Assembly (NCBI GenBank): GCA_028707175.1
Contig: JAQTUV010000002.1
Coordinates: forward strand, 434,001-498,000
Direction: 5' to 3'
Length of the DNA: 64,000 bases
Origin: Sideroxydans sp.
GTDB lineage: Bacteria > Pseudomonadota > Gammaproteobacteria > Burkholderiales > Gallionellaceae
Position 1 is the first letter of the stretch. Every line of letters begins with the position of its first letter. Position numbers and translations under genes: made by a program. Below are positions 37,802 through 49,111 of the stretch, one piece after another. A model generated the notes under the pieces. It was not told where the DNA came from, did no database searches, and was given only the letters and a program-made list of their open reading frames with translations.

Positions 37802-39695
37802 CGGTTTTTTGTGTCGCACGAGCCTCATTGAAGCCGCGCTTCAGATGGACCAATAACAAAGAAATTGTAGCGGGCGTAATCCCTGATATACGTCCTGCTT
37901 GCCCAATCGTTTGTGGTTTATGTAAATTCAATTTTTGCTGAGCTTCCATAGAAAGCCCTCTAACCCCACGATAATCTAGATCACTTGGAAGATTCAATTC
38001 TTCAAAGTGCGCACGCTGATCAATTTCGCCCTGCTGCTTTTCGATATAGCCTTGATACTTTGCTTGCACTTCAATCTGCATTGCCACGGCCTCAACCGCA
38101 GGCACTCCCGCCCCAGGCAAGGTCATCAGCGTTGCATAAGTCACATCTGGACGACGCAGTAATTCATATAATGAGTATTCTCTTTCAATATTTTTCCCTA
38201 ATACGCGCATCGCATCTTCAGCAGGCAAAATACGGGGATTCACCCAAGTGCTGCGTAAGCGTTGCGACTCTAACTCCACCGCCTCACGTTTCGCTTCGAA
38301 AGCCTGCCAACGTAAATCATCTACGATACCTAAAGATCGGCCTATTTCAGTTAAGCGCACATCAGCGTTATCTTCACGCAACTGCAAACGATATTCAGCA
38401 CGACTGGTAAACATGCGATAGGGCTCAATGGCACCACGCGTAATCAGATCATCCACCATGACGCCCAAATATGCCTCATTACGCTTCGGACACCAAGCCT
38501 CTCGCTCCTGCGCGAACAGCGCTGCATTTACTCCTGCCAACAAACCTTGTGCGGCAGCTTCTTCATAGCCCGTTGTGCCATTAATTTGCCCTGCAAAAAA
38601 CAAGCCTCGTATCTGCTTGGTTTCTAAAGAACTATTTAGACCACGTGGATCAAAATAGTCATATTCGATAGCATAGCCAGGACGCAAGATGTGCGCATTT
38701 TCTAACCCCTTAATGGAGCGTACCAAGTTCAATTGCACATCAAATGGCAAACTGGTGGATACCCCATTGGGGTAAATTTCATGCGTGGTCAAACCTTCTG
38801 GCTCTAGAAAAATCTGATGCGAGGCCTTTCCCGCAAAACGAGTAATTTTGTCTTCGATAGACGGACAGTACCGAGGTCCAACCCCTTCAATTACACCTGT
38901 AAATAGTGGTGAACGATCTAGTCCACCCCGAATAATTTCATGCGTTCGCTCATTCGTTTCCGTGATCCAACAAGGTAATTGCCGCGGGTGCTGGGTCGCA
39001 TTCCCCATAAACGAAAATACTGGAACAGGATCATCGCCGTGCTGTTCTTGCATTGCCGAATAGTCAATCGTACGACCATCGATGCGGGGAGGAGTGCCTG
39101 TTTTTAGGCGCCCCGCCGGTAATGCCATTTCTCGCAAACGCTGCGCCAACCGTACCGCAGGTGGATCACCTGCACGCCCAGCTGCATAATTAGATTGGCC
39201 AACATGTATTAAACCCGCCAAGAACGTCCCTGCGGTCAGAACGACACTCTTAGCGGAAAACCGCAATCCCAGTTGCGTCAACACGCCCACAACTCGCCCT
39301 TGCTCTAGCAATAAATCGTCTACCGCCTGTTGAAACAACCATAGATTTGGCTGATTTTCCAATCGCGTACGAATGGCTTGTTTATACAAAACGCGATCTG
39401 CTTGTGCGCGAGTTGCACGCACTGCCGGCCCTTTACTAGCATTCAAAATGCGGAACTGAATCCCTCCCTCATCGGTTGCGGCCGCCATTGCACCACCCAA
39501 AGCATCAACTTCTTTAACCAGATGCCCTTTGCCAATGCCTCCGATAGAGGGGTTGCATGACATCTGCCCCAATGTCTCGATGTTGTGGGAAATCAACAGC
39601 GTCTTGCAACCAGCACGTGCGCTAGCCAGCGCAGCCTCTGTACCAGCATGGCCGCCGCCCACCACAATGACATCAAATTTATCTGGGAAATTCAT
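37794..39695 (-). CDS. mnmG: tRNA uridine-5-carboxymethylaminomethyl modification enzyme MnmG
   Basis: FAD enzyme that works with MnmE on wobble U34 of tRNA (formerly GidA). 633 residues from ATG 39695 ([18 protein letters not shown]); a further in-frame start at 39710 is less likely. FAD motif [19 protein letters not shown] at about 10-28, [20 protein letters not shown] at about 47-66, [17 protein letters not shown], the NADH-side LTAGTFLAG, and the C-terminal region [15 protein letters not shown]. parS 1 lies 62 bp upstream of the start. Confidence 0.96.
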   Translation of the reverse strand: MNFPDKFDVIVVGGGHAGTEAALASARAGCKTLLISHNIETLGQMSCNPSIGGIGKGHLVKEVDALGGAMAAATDEGGIQFRILNASKGPAVRATRAQADRVLYKQAIRTRLENQPNLWLFQQAVDDLLLEQGRVVGVLTQLGLRFSAKSVVLTAGTFLAGLIHVGQSNYAAGRAGDPPAVRLAQRLREMALPAGRLKTGTPPRIDGRTIDYSAMQEQHGDDPVPVFSFMGNATQHPRQLPCWITETNERTHEIIRGGLDRSPLFTGVIEGVGPRYCPSIEDKITRFAGKASHQIFLEPEGLTTHEIYPNGVSTSLPFDVQLNLVRSIKGLENAHILRPGYAIEYDYFDPRGLNSSLETKQIRGLFFAGQINGTTGYEEAAAQGLLAGVNAALFAQEREAWCPKRNEAYLGVMVDDLITRGAIEPYRMFTSRAEYRLQLREDNADVRLTEIGRSLGIVDDLRWQAFEAKREAVELESQRLRSTWVNPRILPAEDAMRVLGKNIEREYSLYELLRRPDVTYATLMTLPGAGVPAVEAVAMQIEVQAKYQGYIEKQQGEIDQRAHFEELNLPSDLDYRGVRGLSMEAQQKLNLHKPQTIGQAGRISGITPATISLLLVHLKRGFNEARATQKTDE

Positions 39696-39756
39696 ATTAC
39701 TGCCAACCAAAAAGGACGCGCATCTTACTCCAGCGCGATTAGATTACAAAACCGAT

Positions 39757-39772
39757 TGTTTCACGTGAAACA
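39757..39772. promoter_or_regulatory. parS site 1
   Basis: TGTTTCACGTGAAACA, a perfect 16-bp palindrome identical to the chromosomal ParB-binding consensus TGTTNCACGTGAAACA. It is in the short spacer between mnmE and mnmG, 3.4 kb from parB and about 3.8 kb on the rpmH side of dnaA. Confidence 0.95.
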
Positions 39773-39795
39773 GATTTTGACTGCTTAAGATGATT

Positions 39796-41139
39796 TTATT
39801 TGCCAATGCAAAAACGGCTAAATATCTCGCCCAATAAATCATCTGCCACAAATTCCCCTGTGATTTGATTGAGTGCCAGCTGTGCGTGCCGCAATTCTTC
39901 GGCCAAGAGTTCTTGCGCTTCAAGCTGTTGCGAAGCAGCGTATAGATGTTCTGTGGCCCGATCAATGGCAACGAGATGGCGTGTGCGTGCCATAAATACG
40001 CCAGCCTCTTGTCTCCAGCCGATAGTTTGCAACACACAGTCTCGCAAAGCTCCAATTCCAATATCAGCTTTGGCTGATAGGTAAAGATGTGTAACGCCCT
40101 CTTCTTCAATCACCTTCGCAACTTGTTGCGTAAGGTCGATTTTGTTGTGAACAAATAGGCGCGGAATATGATTGGGAATACGTGCCAACAAGGGCATGAT
40201 TTCAGCCGGGTTGGGATTGGCGCTGTCGATTAACACCAACACCAAGTCAGCACGCTCGATGTTTTGTTGCGTTCGCTCCATGCCCAAACGCTCAACCACA
40301 TCTTCTGTTTCACGCAATCCTGCGGTATCTATGATGTGCAGCGGTACACCGTTAATTTGCAACACTTGGCGAATTGCATCACGCGTGGTGCCTGCAATAT
40401 CACTGACTAATGCGACTTCTTCTCCCGCCAAGCGGTTCATCAAACTAGATTTTCCCACATTAGGCGCGCCCACCAAGACCACTTGTGCACCTTCACGCAG
40501 AATACTGCCTTGTTTAGCTAGCTCGCCAATGCGCTTAAGTTCCTCTTTTATGGCGTCTATTTTTGCAGCCAGCTTGTGTGTATCTGTTTCGACTACGCCC
40601 TCTTCTTCCGGAAAATCTAGCGTTGCTTCAACGTACATTCGCAAATCAATCAGGCGTTTTACAACAGAATGGATTACGTTAGAAAAGTCACCTTGTAATG
40701 ATCTGACAGCACTACGTGCGGCTTGCTGCGTAGTAGCTTCAATTAAATCTGCCACACTCTCCGCTTGTGCCAAATCCATCTTGTCGTTCATAAAGGCACG
40801 TTCAGTAAACTCACCGGGTTGCGCTAACCGCGCTCCAAGTTCCAAACAACGCTGTAACACCAACTCTAATACGCCTTGCCCGCCATGCCCCTGCAACTCC
40901 AGCACTTCCTCGCCCGTGTAGGAATGAGGCGCAGGAAAATACAAAGCAATGCCTTGATCTAGCACGCTATTGTCTGCTGCAAAAAAAGGGGTGTAAGTGG
41001 CAACTCTAGGATCAAGCTGGCGGCCTGTTAACGCGCTGGATATACGCTCCAAGCCAAACCCAGAGATTCGAACGATGCCAATACCACCGCGACCTGGAGC
41101 GGTCGCAATGGCGGCAATAATGTCAGGCCTTTTTTGCAC
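39796..41139 (-). CDS. mnmE: tRNA modification GTPase MnmE
   Basis: GTPase partner of MnmG in wobble-uridine modification. 447 residues from the GTG at 41139, just before DIIAAIATAPGRGGIGIVRISG, the invariant start region; no ATG is available there, and longer in-frame starts (to 41187) extend into the 3' end of yidC without homology. G1 GAPNVGKSSLMN, G2 AGTTRD, G3 DTAGLRET, G4 NKID, and the C-terminal catalytic CIGK are all present. Overlaps the yidC end by 17 bp, with no clear ribosome site, suggesting coupling. Confidence 0.93.
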   Translation of the reverse strand: MQKRPDIIAAIATAPGRGGIGIVRISGFGLERISSALTGRQLDPRVATYTPFFAADNSVLDQGIALYFPAPHSYTGEEVLELQGHGGQGVLELVLQRCLELGARLAQPGEFTERAFMNDKMDLAQAESVADLIEATTQQAARSAVRSLQGDFSNVIHSVVKRLIDLRMYVEATLDFPEEEGVVETDTHKLAAKIDAIKEELKRIGELAKQGSILREGAQVVLVGAPNVGKSSLMNRLAGEEVALVSDIAGTTRDAIRQVLQINGVPLHIIDTAGLRETEDVVERLGMERTQQNIERADLVLVLIDSANPNPAEIMPLLARIPNHIPRLFVHNKIDLTQQVAKVIEEEGVTHLYLSAKADIGIGALRDCVLQTIGWRQEAGVFMARTRHLVAIDRATEHLYAASQQLEAQELLAEELRHAQLALNQITGEFVADDLLGEIFSRFCIGK

Positions 41140-42757
41140 CAAGCTGTTCGGCCTGTGCGGCACGCTTGATATACCACTGCTGACCAATTGACAGCACGTT
41201 ATTCACGATGGAATACAGCACTAGTCCAGCGGGGAAAAAGAAGAACACCACACTAAAAGCAATCGGCATGATTTGCATGACTTTCGCTTGAATCGGGTCG
41301 GTTGGTACGGGATTCAACTTGCTTTGAATCAGCATGCTGGCGCCCATAATCAGCGGCAAAATATAGTAAGGATCGGTGGCTGATAAGTCATTGATCCATC
41401 CAATAAAAGGAGCGTGACGAAGTTCGACACTCTCCAAAATTGCCCAATATAGGCCAATAAAAACGGGAATTTGAATCAACATTGGCAAACATCCGCCCAA
41501 AGGATTGATCTTCTCCGTTTTGTACAAATCCATCATGGCTTTGTTCAACCGTTCGCGGTCGTCGCCATACTGTTTCTTAATTTTTTCTAGTTTTGGAGCA
41601 ACCACACTCATTTTAGCCATCGAACGATAGCTGGCTGCCGACAATGGGAAGAAAGCCAATTTAATCAGCACCGTCAACAACACGATGGCCACCCCCCAGT
41701 TATGCACAAGGTCGTTCAAAAACGACATCGCCCAAAACAAAGGCGCCGCAAAAACTGTAAAAATGCCGTAATCCACCGTTAGTCCCAAACCTGGTGCAAT
41801 TTCGTCCAACTTAGTCATGGCGGGACCAACATACAATTGGTTGCTAATCGTTTGTGTTTGATTAGGTTCAACGCTCGCCATAGGCAGAATTACGCCCACT
41901 GAATTAAGATTTCCTTCCACATGTTTAGTATAAAACTCACGTGGTGACTTGCCTTGTGGTAACCAAGCCGATACAAAGTAATGCTGCACCATCCCTACCC
42001 AGCCGTTATCTGATTCTTTAGGTAGCGAAACCTTATTCTTTTCAATATCCGAGAAATCTATCTTTAAATATTTCTCCAAATCTGTGTACGCCGCCGCCCC
42101 TGTGTAGGTAGGAACAAACGCCGAAGCGCCTTCAGGCGGAGTCGAATCACGCAGCAACTGGAAATATGCGGATGGTTGAATGGCTACACCACTTGTGTTT
42201 TGAACGGCATAAGCAACATCCACCAAATAGTTACCGCGATGAAATGTGTAGGTTTTACTAACCAATACGCCTTCAACAGCTTTCGCCGTCAGCTTGACCT
42301 CAACCGTATCTTTTCCATCAAGCAACGTAAACACATCCGAATCTGTTTGATATTCAGCATTGTGTGTTGGCAAGCCCTTACCTAATAATCCAGATTGTTC
42401 TACGTAAGTCAGACTTCCATCGCGTTGAAATAGCACAATCGGCTTAGTTTGATCATTGGCATTACGGTGTTGTAAAAGAGAAAGGCGCTCAATATTGCCG
42501 CCAGCTGTATTAATTTCGGCTTCAAAAACGTCCGTTTTAACGTGTAACGTTTTACCGCTAAGCACATTGGTTGTAACTACAGGTGCAGATACTTGAGGCG
42601 CTAAAGCAGTGGCAACTGAGGGTACGCTCGAATCTTTGCTAGGTGATGTAGCTGCTGAAACGGATGCTTGGGGTTGATTTTGTCGCGACCACTCCCCCCA
42701 CAATACGACGAGAGAAAAGGAAAAAATCAAGAAAAGAAACAGCCGACGCATATCCAT
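41123..42757 (-). CDS. yidC: Membrane protein insertase YidC
   Basis: Inserts and folds inner-membrane proteins, alone or with SecYEG; ATP synthase subunits a and c are known clients. 544 residues from ATG 42757 (MDMRRLFLF). N-terminal helix (RLFLFLIFSFSLVVLWG), Pro/Ser/Ala linker, periplasmic domain, then five C-terminal helices; the hydrophilic groove Arg lies in LSAASYRSMAKM, and GCLPMLIQIPVFIGLYWAI is conserved. Follows yidD by 23 bp. Confidence 0.96.
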   Translation of the reverse strand: MDMRRLFLFLIFSFSLVVLWGEWSRQNQPQASVSAATSPSKDSSVPSVATALAPQVSAPVVTTNVLSGKTLHVKTDVFEAEINTAGGNIERLSLLQHRNANDQTKPIVLFQRDGSLTYVEQSGLLGKGLPTHNAEYQTDSDVFTLLDGKDTVEVKLTAKAVEGVLVSKTYTFHRGNYLVDVAYAVQNTSGVAIQPSAYFQLLRDSTPPEGASAFVPTYTGAAAYTDLEKYLKIDFSDIEKNKVSLPKESDNGWVGMVQHYFVSAWLPQGKSPREFYTKHVEGNLNSVGVILPMASVEPNQTQTISNQLYVGPAMTKLDEIAPGLGLTVDYGIFTVFAAPLFWAMSFLNDLVHNWGVAIVLLTVLIKLAFFPLSAASYRSMAKMSVVAPKLEKIKKQYGDDRERLNKAMMDLYKTEKINPLGGCLPMLIQIPVFIGLYWAILESVELRHAPFIGWINDLSATDPYYILPLIMGASMLIQSKLNPVPTDPIQAKVMQIMPIAFSVVFFFFPAGLVLYSIVNNVLSIGQQWYIKRAAQAEQLGAKKA

Positions 42758-42780
42758 CTGTGTACACCCCAATGATTAAC

Positions 42781-42990
42781 TTATGGAACAGGATCATAGC
42801 CGCCCGAATTAAACGGGTGACAGCGACCTACTCGCTTAATTGACATCCACAACCCTTTAATCGCGCCATATTTTTCAATGGCCTCATATGAATATTGTGA
42901 ACAAGTAGGACTAAAACGGCAGGATGGCGGCTTCATCGGACTGATAAACCGCTGGTATCCCCGCACGAGCTTTAAGAAAAAATGCTTCAT
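42781..42990 (-). CDS. yidD: Membrane protein insertion efficiency factor YidD
   Basis: Small membrane-associated protein that assists YidC-dependent insertion. 69 residues with the family pattern [20 protein letters not shown], then [15 protein letters not shown] and [13 protein letters not shown]; three conserved cysteines are intact. Start overlaps the rnpA stop by four bases. Confidence 0.96.
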   Translation of the reverse strand: MKHFFLKLVRGYQRFISPMKPPSCRFSPTCSQYSYEAIEKYGAIKGLWMSIKRVGRCHPFNSGGYDPVP

Positions 42991-43349
42991 TTTTGCTGTA
43001 AGGCCCGCTGTATGGATACATTCAACGCAAGTTGCGCCGCTTCTTTATCTACAAGATCAGGCACCTTACGTAGTCGAATAACAATATCTCGTGCTACGCG
43101 AGCGTCACCCAAAAGACGGAACGTCTCACGAATTTTACGCTTAAGCCGATTTCGGAGAACCGCACTAGGTGCAACCCGCTTACTCACCGTTACACCTAGC
43201 CTTGCATTTGTTAGCGTATTAGCTTCTGAATGAACAGCAAACCACGGATTGGTATGTGCTCTTGCCTTGAGAATTCGAGAAAAACCATCTCGACGCGATA
43301 ATCTATAACGCCGAGAAAAACTAAACGTTTTTAATGAATTACACGCCAA
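42987..43349 (-). CDS. rnpA: Ribonuclease P protein component
   Basis: Basic protein cofactor of RNase P. Core: [19 protein letters not shown], then [17 protein letters not shown] and [12 protein letters not shown] (RNR motif). No ATG exists near the expected N-terminus; TTG 43349 gives 120 residues, the family length, and overlaps the last 11 bp of rpmH. GTG codons at 43397 and 43391 are in frame but run through most of rpmH in another frame. RpmH-rnpA-yidD-yidC is the conserved order. Confidence 0.9.
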   Translation of the reverse strand: MACNSLKTFSFSRRYRLSRRDGFSRILKARAHTNPWFAVHSEANTLTNARLGVTVSKRVAPSAVLRNRLKRKIRETFRLLGDARVARDIVIRLRKVPDLVDKEAAQLALNVSIQRALQQK

Positions 43350-43473
43350 GACGCACGCGGCCTTTAGCGCGACGCGCTGCGATAACTGCACGACCACCTT
43401 TTGTTTTCATGCGAACCAAAAAGCCGTGTGTACGTTTGCGCTTAATAACGGAAGGTTGAAAGGTACGTTTCAT
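43339..43473 (-). CDS. rpmH: 50S ribosomal protein L34
   Basis: 44-residue basic ribosomal protein: starts [20 protein letters not shown], continues [19 protein letters not shown] and ends VRLGV. Fits L34 along its whole length. AAGG ribosome site before the ATG and a strong promoter 38 bp upstream. First gene of the long minus-strand operon running toward the atp genes. Confidence 0.97.
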   Translation of the reverse strand: MKRTFQPSVIKRKRTHGFLVRMKTKGGRAVIAARRAKGRVRLGV

Positions 43474-43510
43474 GGTTTATTCCTTAAGTTTGTGAATTGA
43501 AAAGCGCGCG

Positions 43511-43539
43511 ATTACAATCGGTTGCAGTCTTTCTGTCAA
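43511..43539 (-). promoter_or_regulatory. Promoter of the rpmH-rnpA operon
   Basis: On the minus strand TTGACA (43539-43534), 17-bp spacer, TGTAAT (43516-43511): near-perfect sigma-70 promoter. The DnaA box lies 13 bp upstream of the -35, so DnaA could act on this promoter. Confidence 0.85.
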
Positions 43540-43552
43540 GTTTAATTTATCT

Positions 43553-43561
43553 TGTGGATAA
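43553..43561 (-). promoter_or_regulatory. DnaA box
   Basis: TGTGGATAA on the plus strand, that is the strict consensus TTATCCACA on the minus strand. The only exact box in the spacer. Confidence 0.8.
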
Positions 43562-43617
43562 CTTTTCTAGGAGCTTGTAGAATGGCTTAATTAATTGATT
43601 TTCACAGTATACCTTCT

Positions 43618-44958
43618 ATGTCCGCACAAGGTTTATCTGGGAGTTGCCAAGATTTTTTCAAAGAGCAACTTCCTCTCCAACAATACAACTCTTGGATTAA
43701 ACCCTTGATATTTGAGGTGGTTGGCAACCGCCTCATTTTAACGGCACCAAACAGTTTCACTTTGCGCATCATTCAAGATCGTTTTCTTCCCGAAATCTCA
43801 AAGAGAGCCGCGACTTTCTTTAAAGCAACGCCTGAGATAGAACTACGAATCGAAAAGCGCTCTTCTCAAAAACAAGCTTCTGAAACGCCCATATCTAAAA
43901 ATATCGAAAAACTAACTGCCGTTAAACCACCTAAGACGACCAGCAAGCTAAACGCGCAATTAACATTTGATACATATGTGACGGGTAAGGCAAACCAACT
44001 AGCGCATGCTGCAGGCTTGCAAGTTGCTGAAACACCTGGAGCGACCTATAACCCATTGTTTATTTATGGGGGCGTTGGTCTGGGTAAGACGCACTTACTT
44101 CAATCCATTGGTAATTTAGTGGCTAAGGAAAATCCTCAGGCTAAGATTTGTTACGTTCATGCTACCAATTACGTATCTGGGGTCGTAAAAGCCTTTCAAA
44201 CAAAAAGTTTTGATGAATTTAAACAGTATTACAACTCACTGGATCTGCTATTGATTGATGACATTCAATTTATTGCCGATAAACCAGGTACTCAACAGGA
44301 ATTCTTCTATACATTGAACTCCTTGATTGATACTAATAAACAAGTTGTTATAACCTGCGACACCTTCCCAAAAGAAATATCTGGAATAGAACCTAGACTG
44401 ACCTCACGTTTCACATGTGGTTTAACAGTAGCTATCGAACCCCCTGGTTTAGAGATGCGTGTCGCTATCCTTTTGCAAAAGTCTGCGAACAGTGGCACTC
44501 CCATAAGCGAAGATGTGGCGTTTTTTATTGCTAAACACGTTCGTTCTAACATACGTGAGCTTGAAGGCGCTTTAAATCGTATTGAGGCTTATGCACGTTT
44601 TCATAAGCGACAAATCTCTATTGATCTGGCCAAAGAAGCCTTACGAGACCTGCTTGCAGCGCAAAATAAACAGGTCACTATTGAGAATATTCAAAAAACG
44701 GTAGCTGATTTTTACCGATTAAAAATCATTGATCTTTTATCAAAAAAGCGAACTCGCGTTATTGCTCGGCCAAGACAAATTGCGATGAGTCTTGCTCGTG
44801 AATTAACCCAATTAAGCTTACCTGAAATAGGTAATGCTTTTGGAGGTAGAGATCACACAACAGTTTTACATGCATGTAAAACCATTGAATCGATGAGAAA
44901 CACGGACTCTACCATTGAAGCAGATTTCAATTTATTGCACCAAACACTCAGGGGATAA
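43618..44958 (+). CDS. dnaA: Chromosomal replication initiator DnaA
   Basis: AAA+ initiator that binds DnaA boxes and opens the origin. 446 residues. Domain I binds DnaB ([13 protein letters not shown]), a short variable linker ends near 110, Walker [15 protein letters not shown] at about 144-157, Walker [13 protein letters not shown], box VII region [16 protein letters not shown], and domain IV helix-turn-helix [16 protein letters not shown] at the end. Start ATG 43618 has no obvious Shine-Dalgarno. Noticeably AT-richer than genes elsewhere in the window. Confidence 0.97.
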   Translation: MSAQGLSGSCQDFFKEQLPLQQYNSWIKPLIFEVVGNRLILTAPNSFTLRIIQDRFLPEISKRAATFFKATPEIELRIEKRSSQKQASETPISKNIEKLTAVKPPKTTSKLNAQLTFDTYVTGKANQLAHAAGLQVAETPGATYNPLFIYGGVGLGKTHLLQSIGNLVAKENPQAKICYVHATNYVSGVVKAFQTKSFDEFKQYYNSLDLLLIDDIQFIADKPGTQQEFFYTLNSLIDTNKQVVITCDTFPKEISGIEPRLTSRFTCGLTVAIEPPGLEMRVAILLQKSANSGTPISEDVAFFIAKHVRSNIRELEGALNRIEAYARFHKRQISIDLAKEALRDLLAAQNKQVTIENIQKTVADFYRLKIIDLLSKKRTRVIARPRQIAMSLARELTQLSLPEIGNAFGGRDHTTVLHACKTIESMRNTDSTIEADFNLLHQTLRG

Positions 44959-45161
44959 CTAGCTTAAAGCTGTTGGTGTAATGTAGATAACTACTGTTTT
45001 AATAGAAGTTGAAAAGAAATGCACATGTTACACACAGGCAAACGATGTTAGTTTCCACAAGTTTAGATATCAATAATTTATTGATTCTATTATTTTTATT
45101 TAGTTACTCACGAATTTAGTTGGCCTTATTATTGTTATTAAGTATTTAAGGAAAAAACATT
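44959..45161. other. dnaA-dnaN spacer with degenerate DnaA boxes, candidate origin segment
   Basis: 203 bp, AT-rich, especially 45060-45120 and 45125-45150. Near-matches to the DnaA box: TGTAGATAA (44982-44990, one mismatch) and TTACACACA (45028-45036, one mismatch to TTATNCACA); GTTTCCACA at 45050-45058 has two. Such a cluster beside an AT-rich stretch resembles an unwinding element, but none of the boxes is exact. TAAGGAAAAA before dnaN is its ribosome site. Confidence 0.4.
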
Positions 45162-48729
<3,568 letters not shown>

Positions 48730-49053
48730 GTTGTAGGTTCTCAAAATTGTTTGAAAAATTCTCACTATTTTGAAAAACCAAATTTTGGGGAAAATTTCAA
48801 CAAAGTAGGCCCCAGTAGGCTTGAATCCCAATAAACACAAGGGATTTAAGCTGCGCCTTCCAAAATAGCCTATGGCGAGTTATTTTACTAATTCTTAGGC
48901 TTGGTATAATAAAAGTAATAAAACGCGCCTAATGGGTTAAATAATCGAAATTGGCGTGTCTGGCGTGTGGTTGGCTTAGGGTGCTTCGAAATATACAAGA
49001 AACGGCGCTATTCAGTACGAATACAGAAGCCGGAAAATCTTTAGAGCATGAAA
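48730..49053. other. gyrB-topA intergenic region
   Basis: About 320 bp before the terminator without a recognisable gene. Visible: AAATTTT-GGGG-AAAATTT (48780-48797), a small AATCCC/GGGATT dyad at about 48825-48846, and an extended -10 promoter at 48902-48910 that could drive a small RNA. No tRNA-like fold or protein-coding frame of note. Confidence 0.5.
48902..48910 (+). promoter_or_regulatory. Extended -10 promoter element
   Basis: TGGTATAAT: TGn plus a perfect TATAAT hexamer. No good -35 is visible, which extended -10 promoters tolerate. Transcription would start near 48917. Confidence 0.45.
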
Positions 49054-49096
49054 AATAAGGGCGGCATCATTTCAAATGATGCCGCCCTTATTTTTT
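48917..49096 (+). ncRNA. Possible small RNA between gyrB and topA
   Basis: About 180 nt between the extended -10 element and the strong terminator at 49054-49092. No sensible reading frame with a ribosome site. The sequence is not one I recognise (not 6S, tmRNA or RNase P RNA). Call rests only on promoter plus terminator geometry; a gyrB 3' untranslated region is an equal alternative. Confidence 0.3.
49054..49092. terminator. Bidirectional terminator between gyrB and topA
   Basis: A 39-base perfect palindrome: a 19-base arm beginning AATAAGGGCGGCATC, one central C, and its exact complement ending in TTATT, followed by TTTT on the plus strand and by A/T-rich sequence on the minus strand. Serves convergent gyrB and topA. 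Confidence 0.93.
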
Positions 49097-49111
49097 CACT
49101 AACTTCAAATC

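Larger units (their letters stand above)
43474..43617. other. rpmH-dnaA intergenic region, candidate part of oriC
   Basis: 144 bp between divergent rpmH and dnaA, the usual origin site in many bacteria. Contains the rpmH promoter, one consensus DnaA box (43553-43561) and an AT-rich stretch (GGCTTAATTAATTGATTTTC) before dnaA. One box is few for a full origin, so the origin may include the dnaA-dnaN spacer. Confidence 0.5.

Noticed and set aside
48780-48797. AAATTTTGGGGAAAATTT small dyad after gyrB
   Set aside because: Short, all A/T arms and no T-tract; expected by chance in AT-rich spacer.
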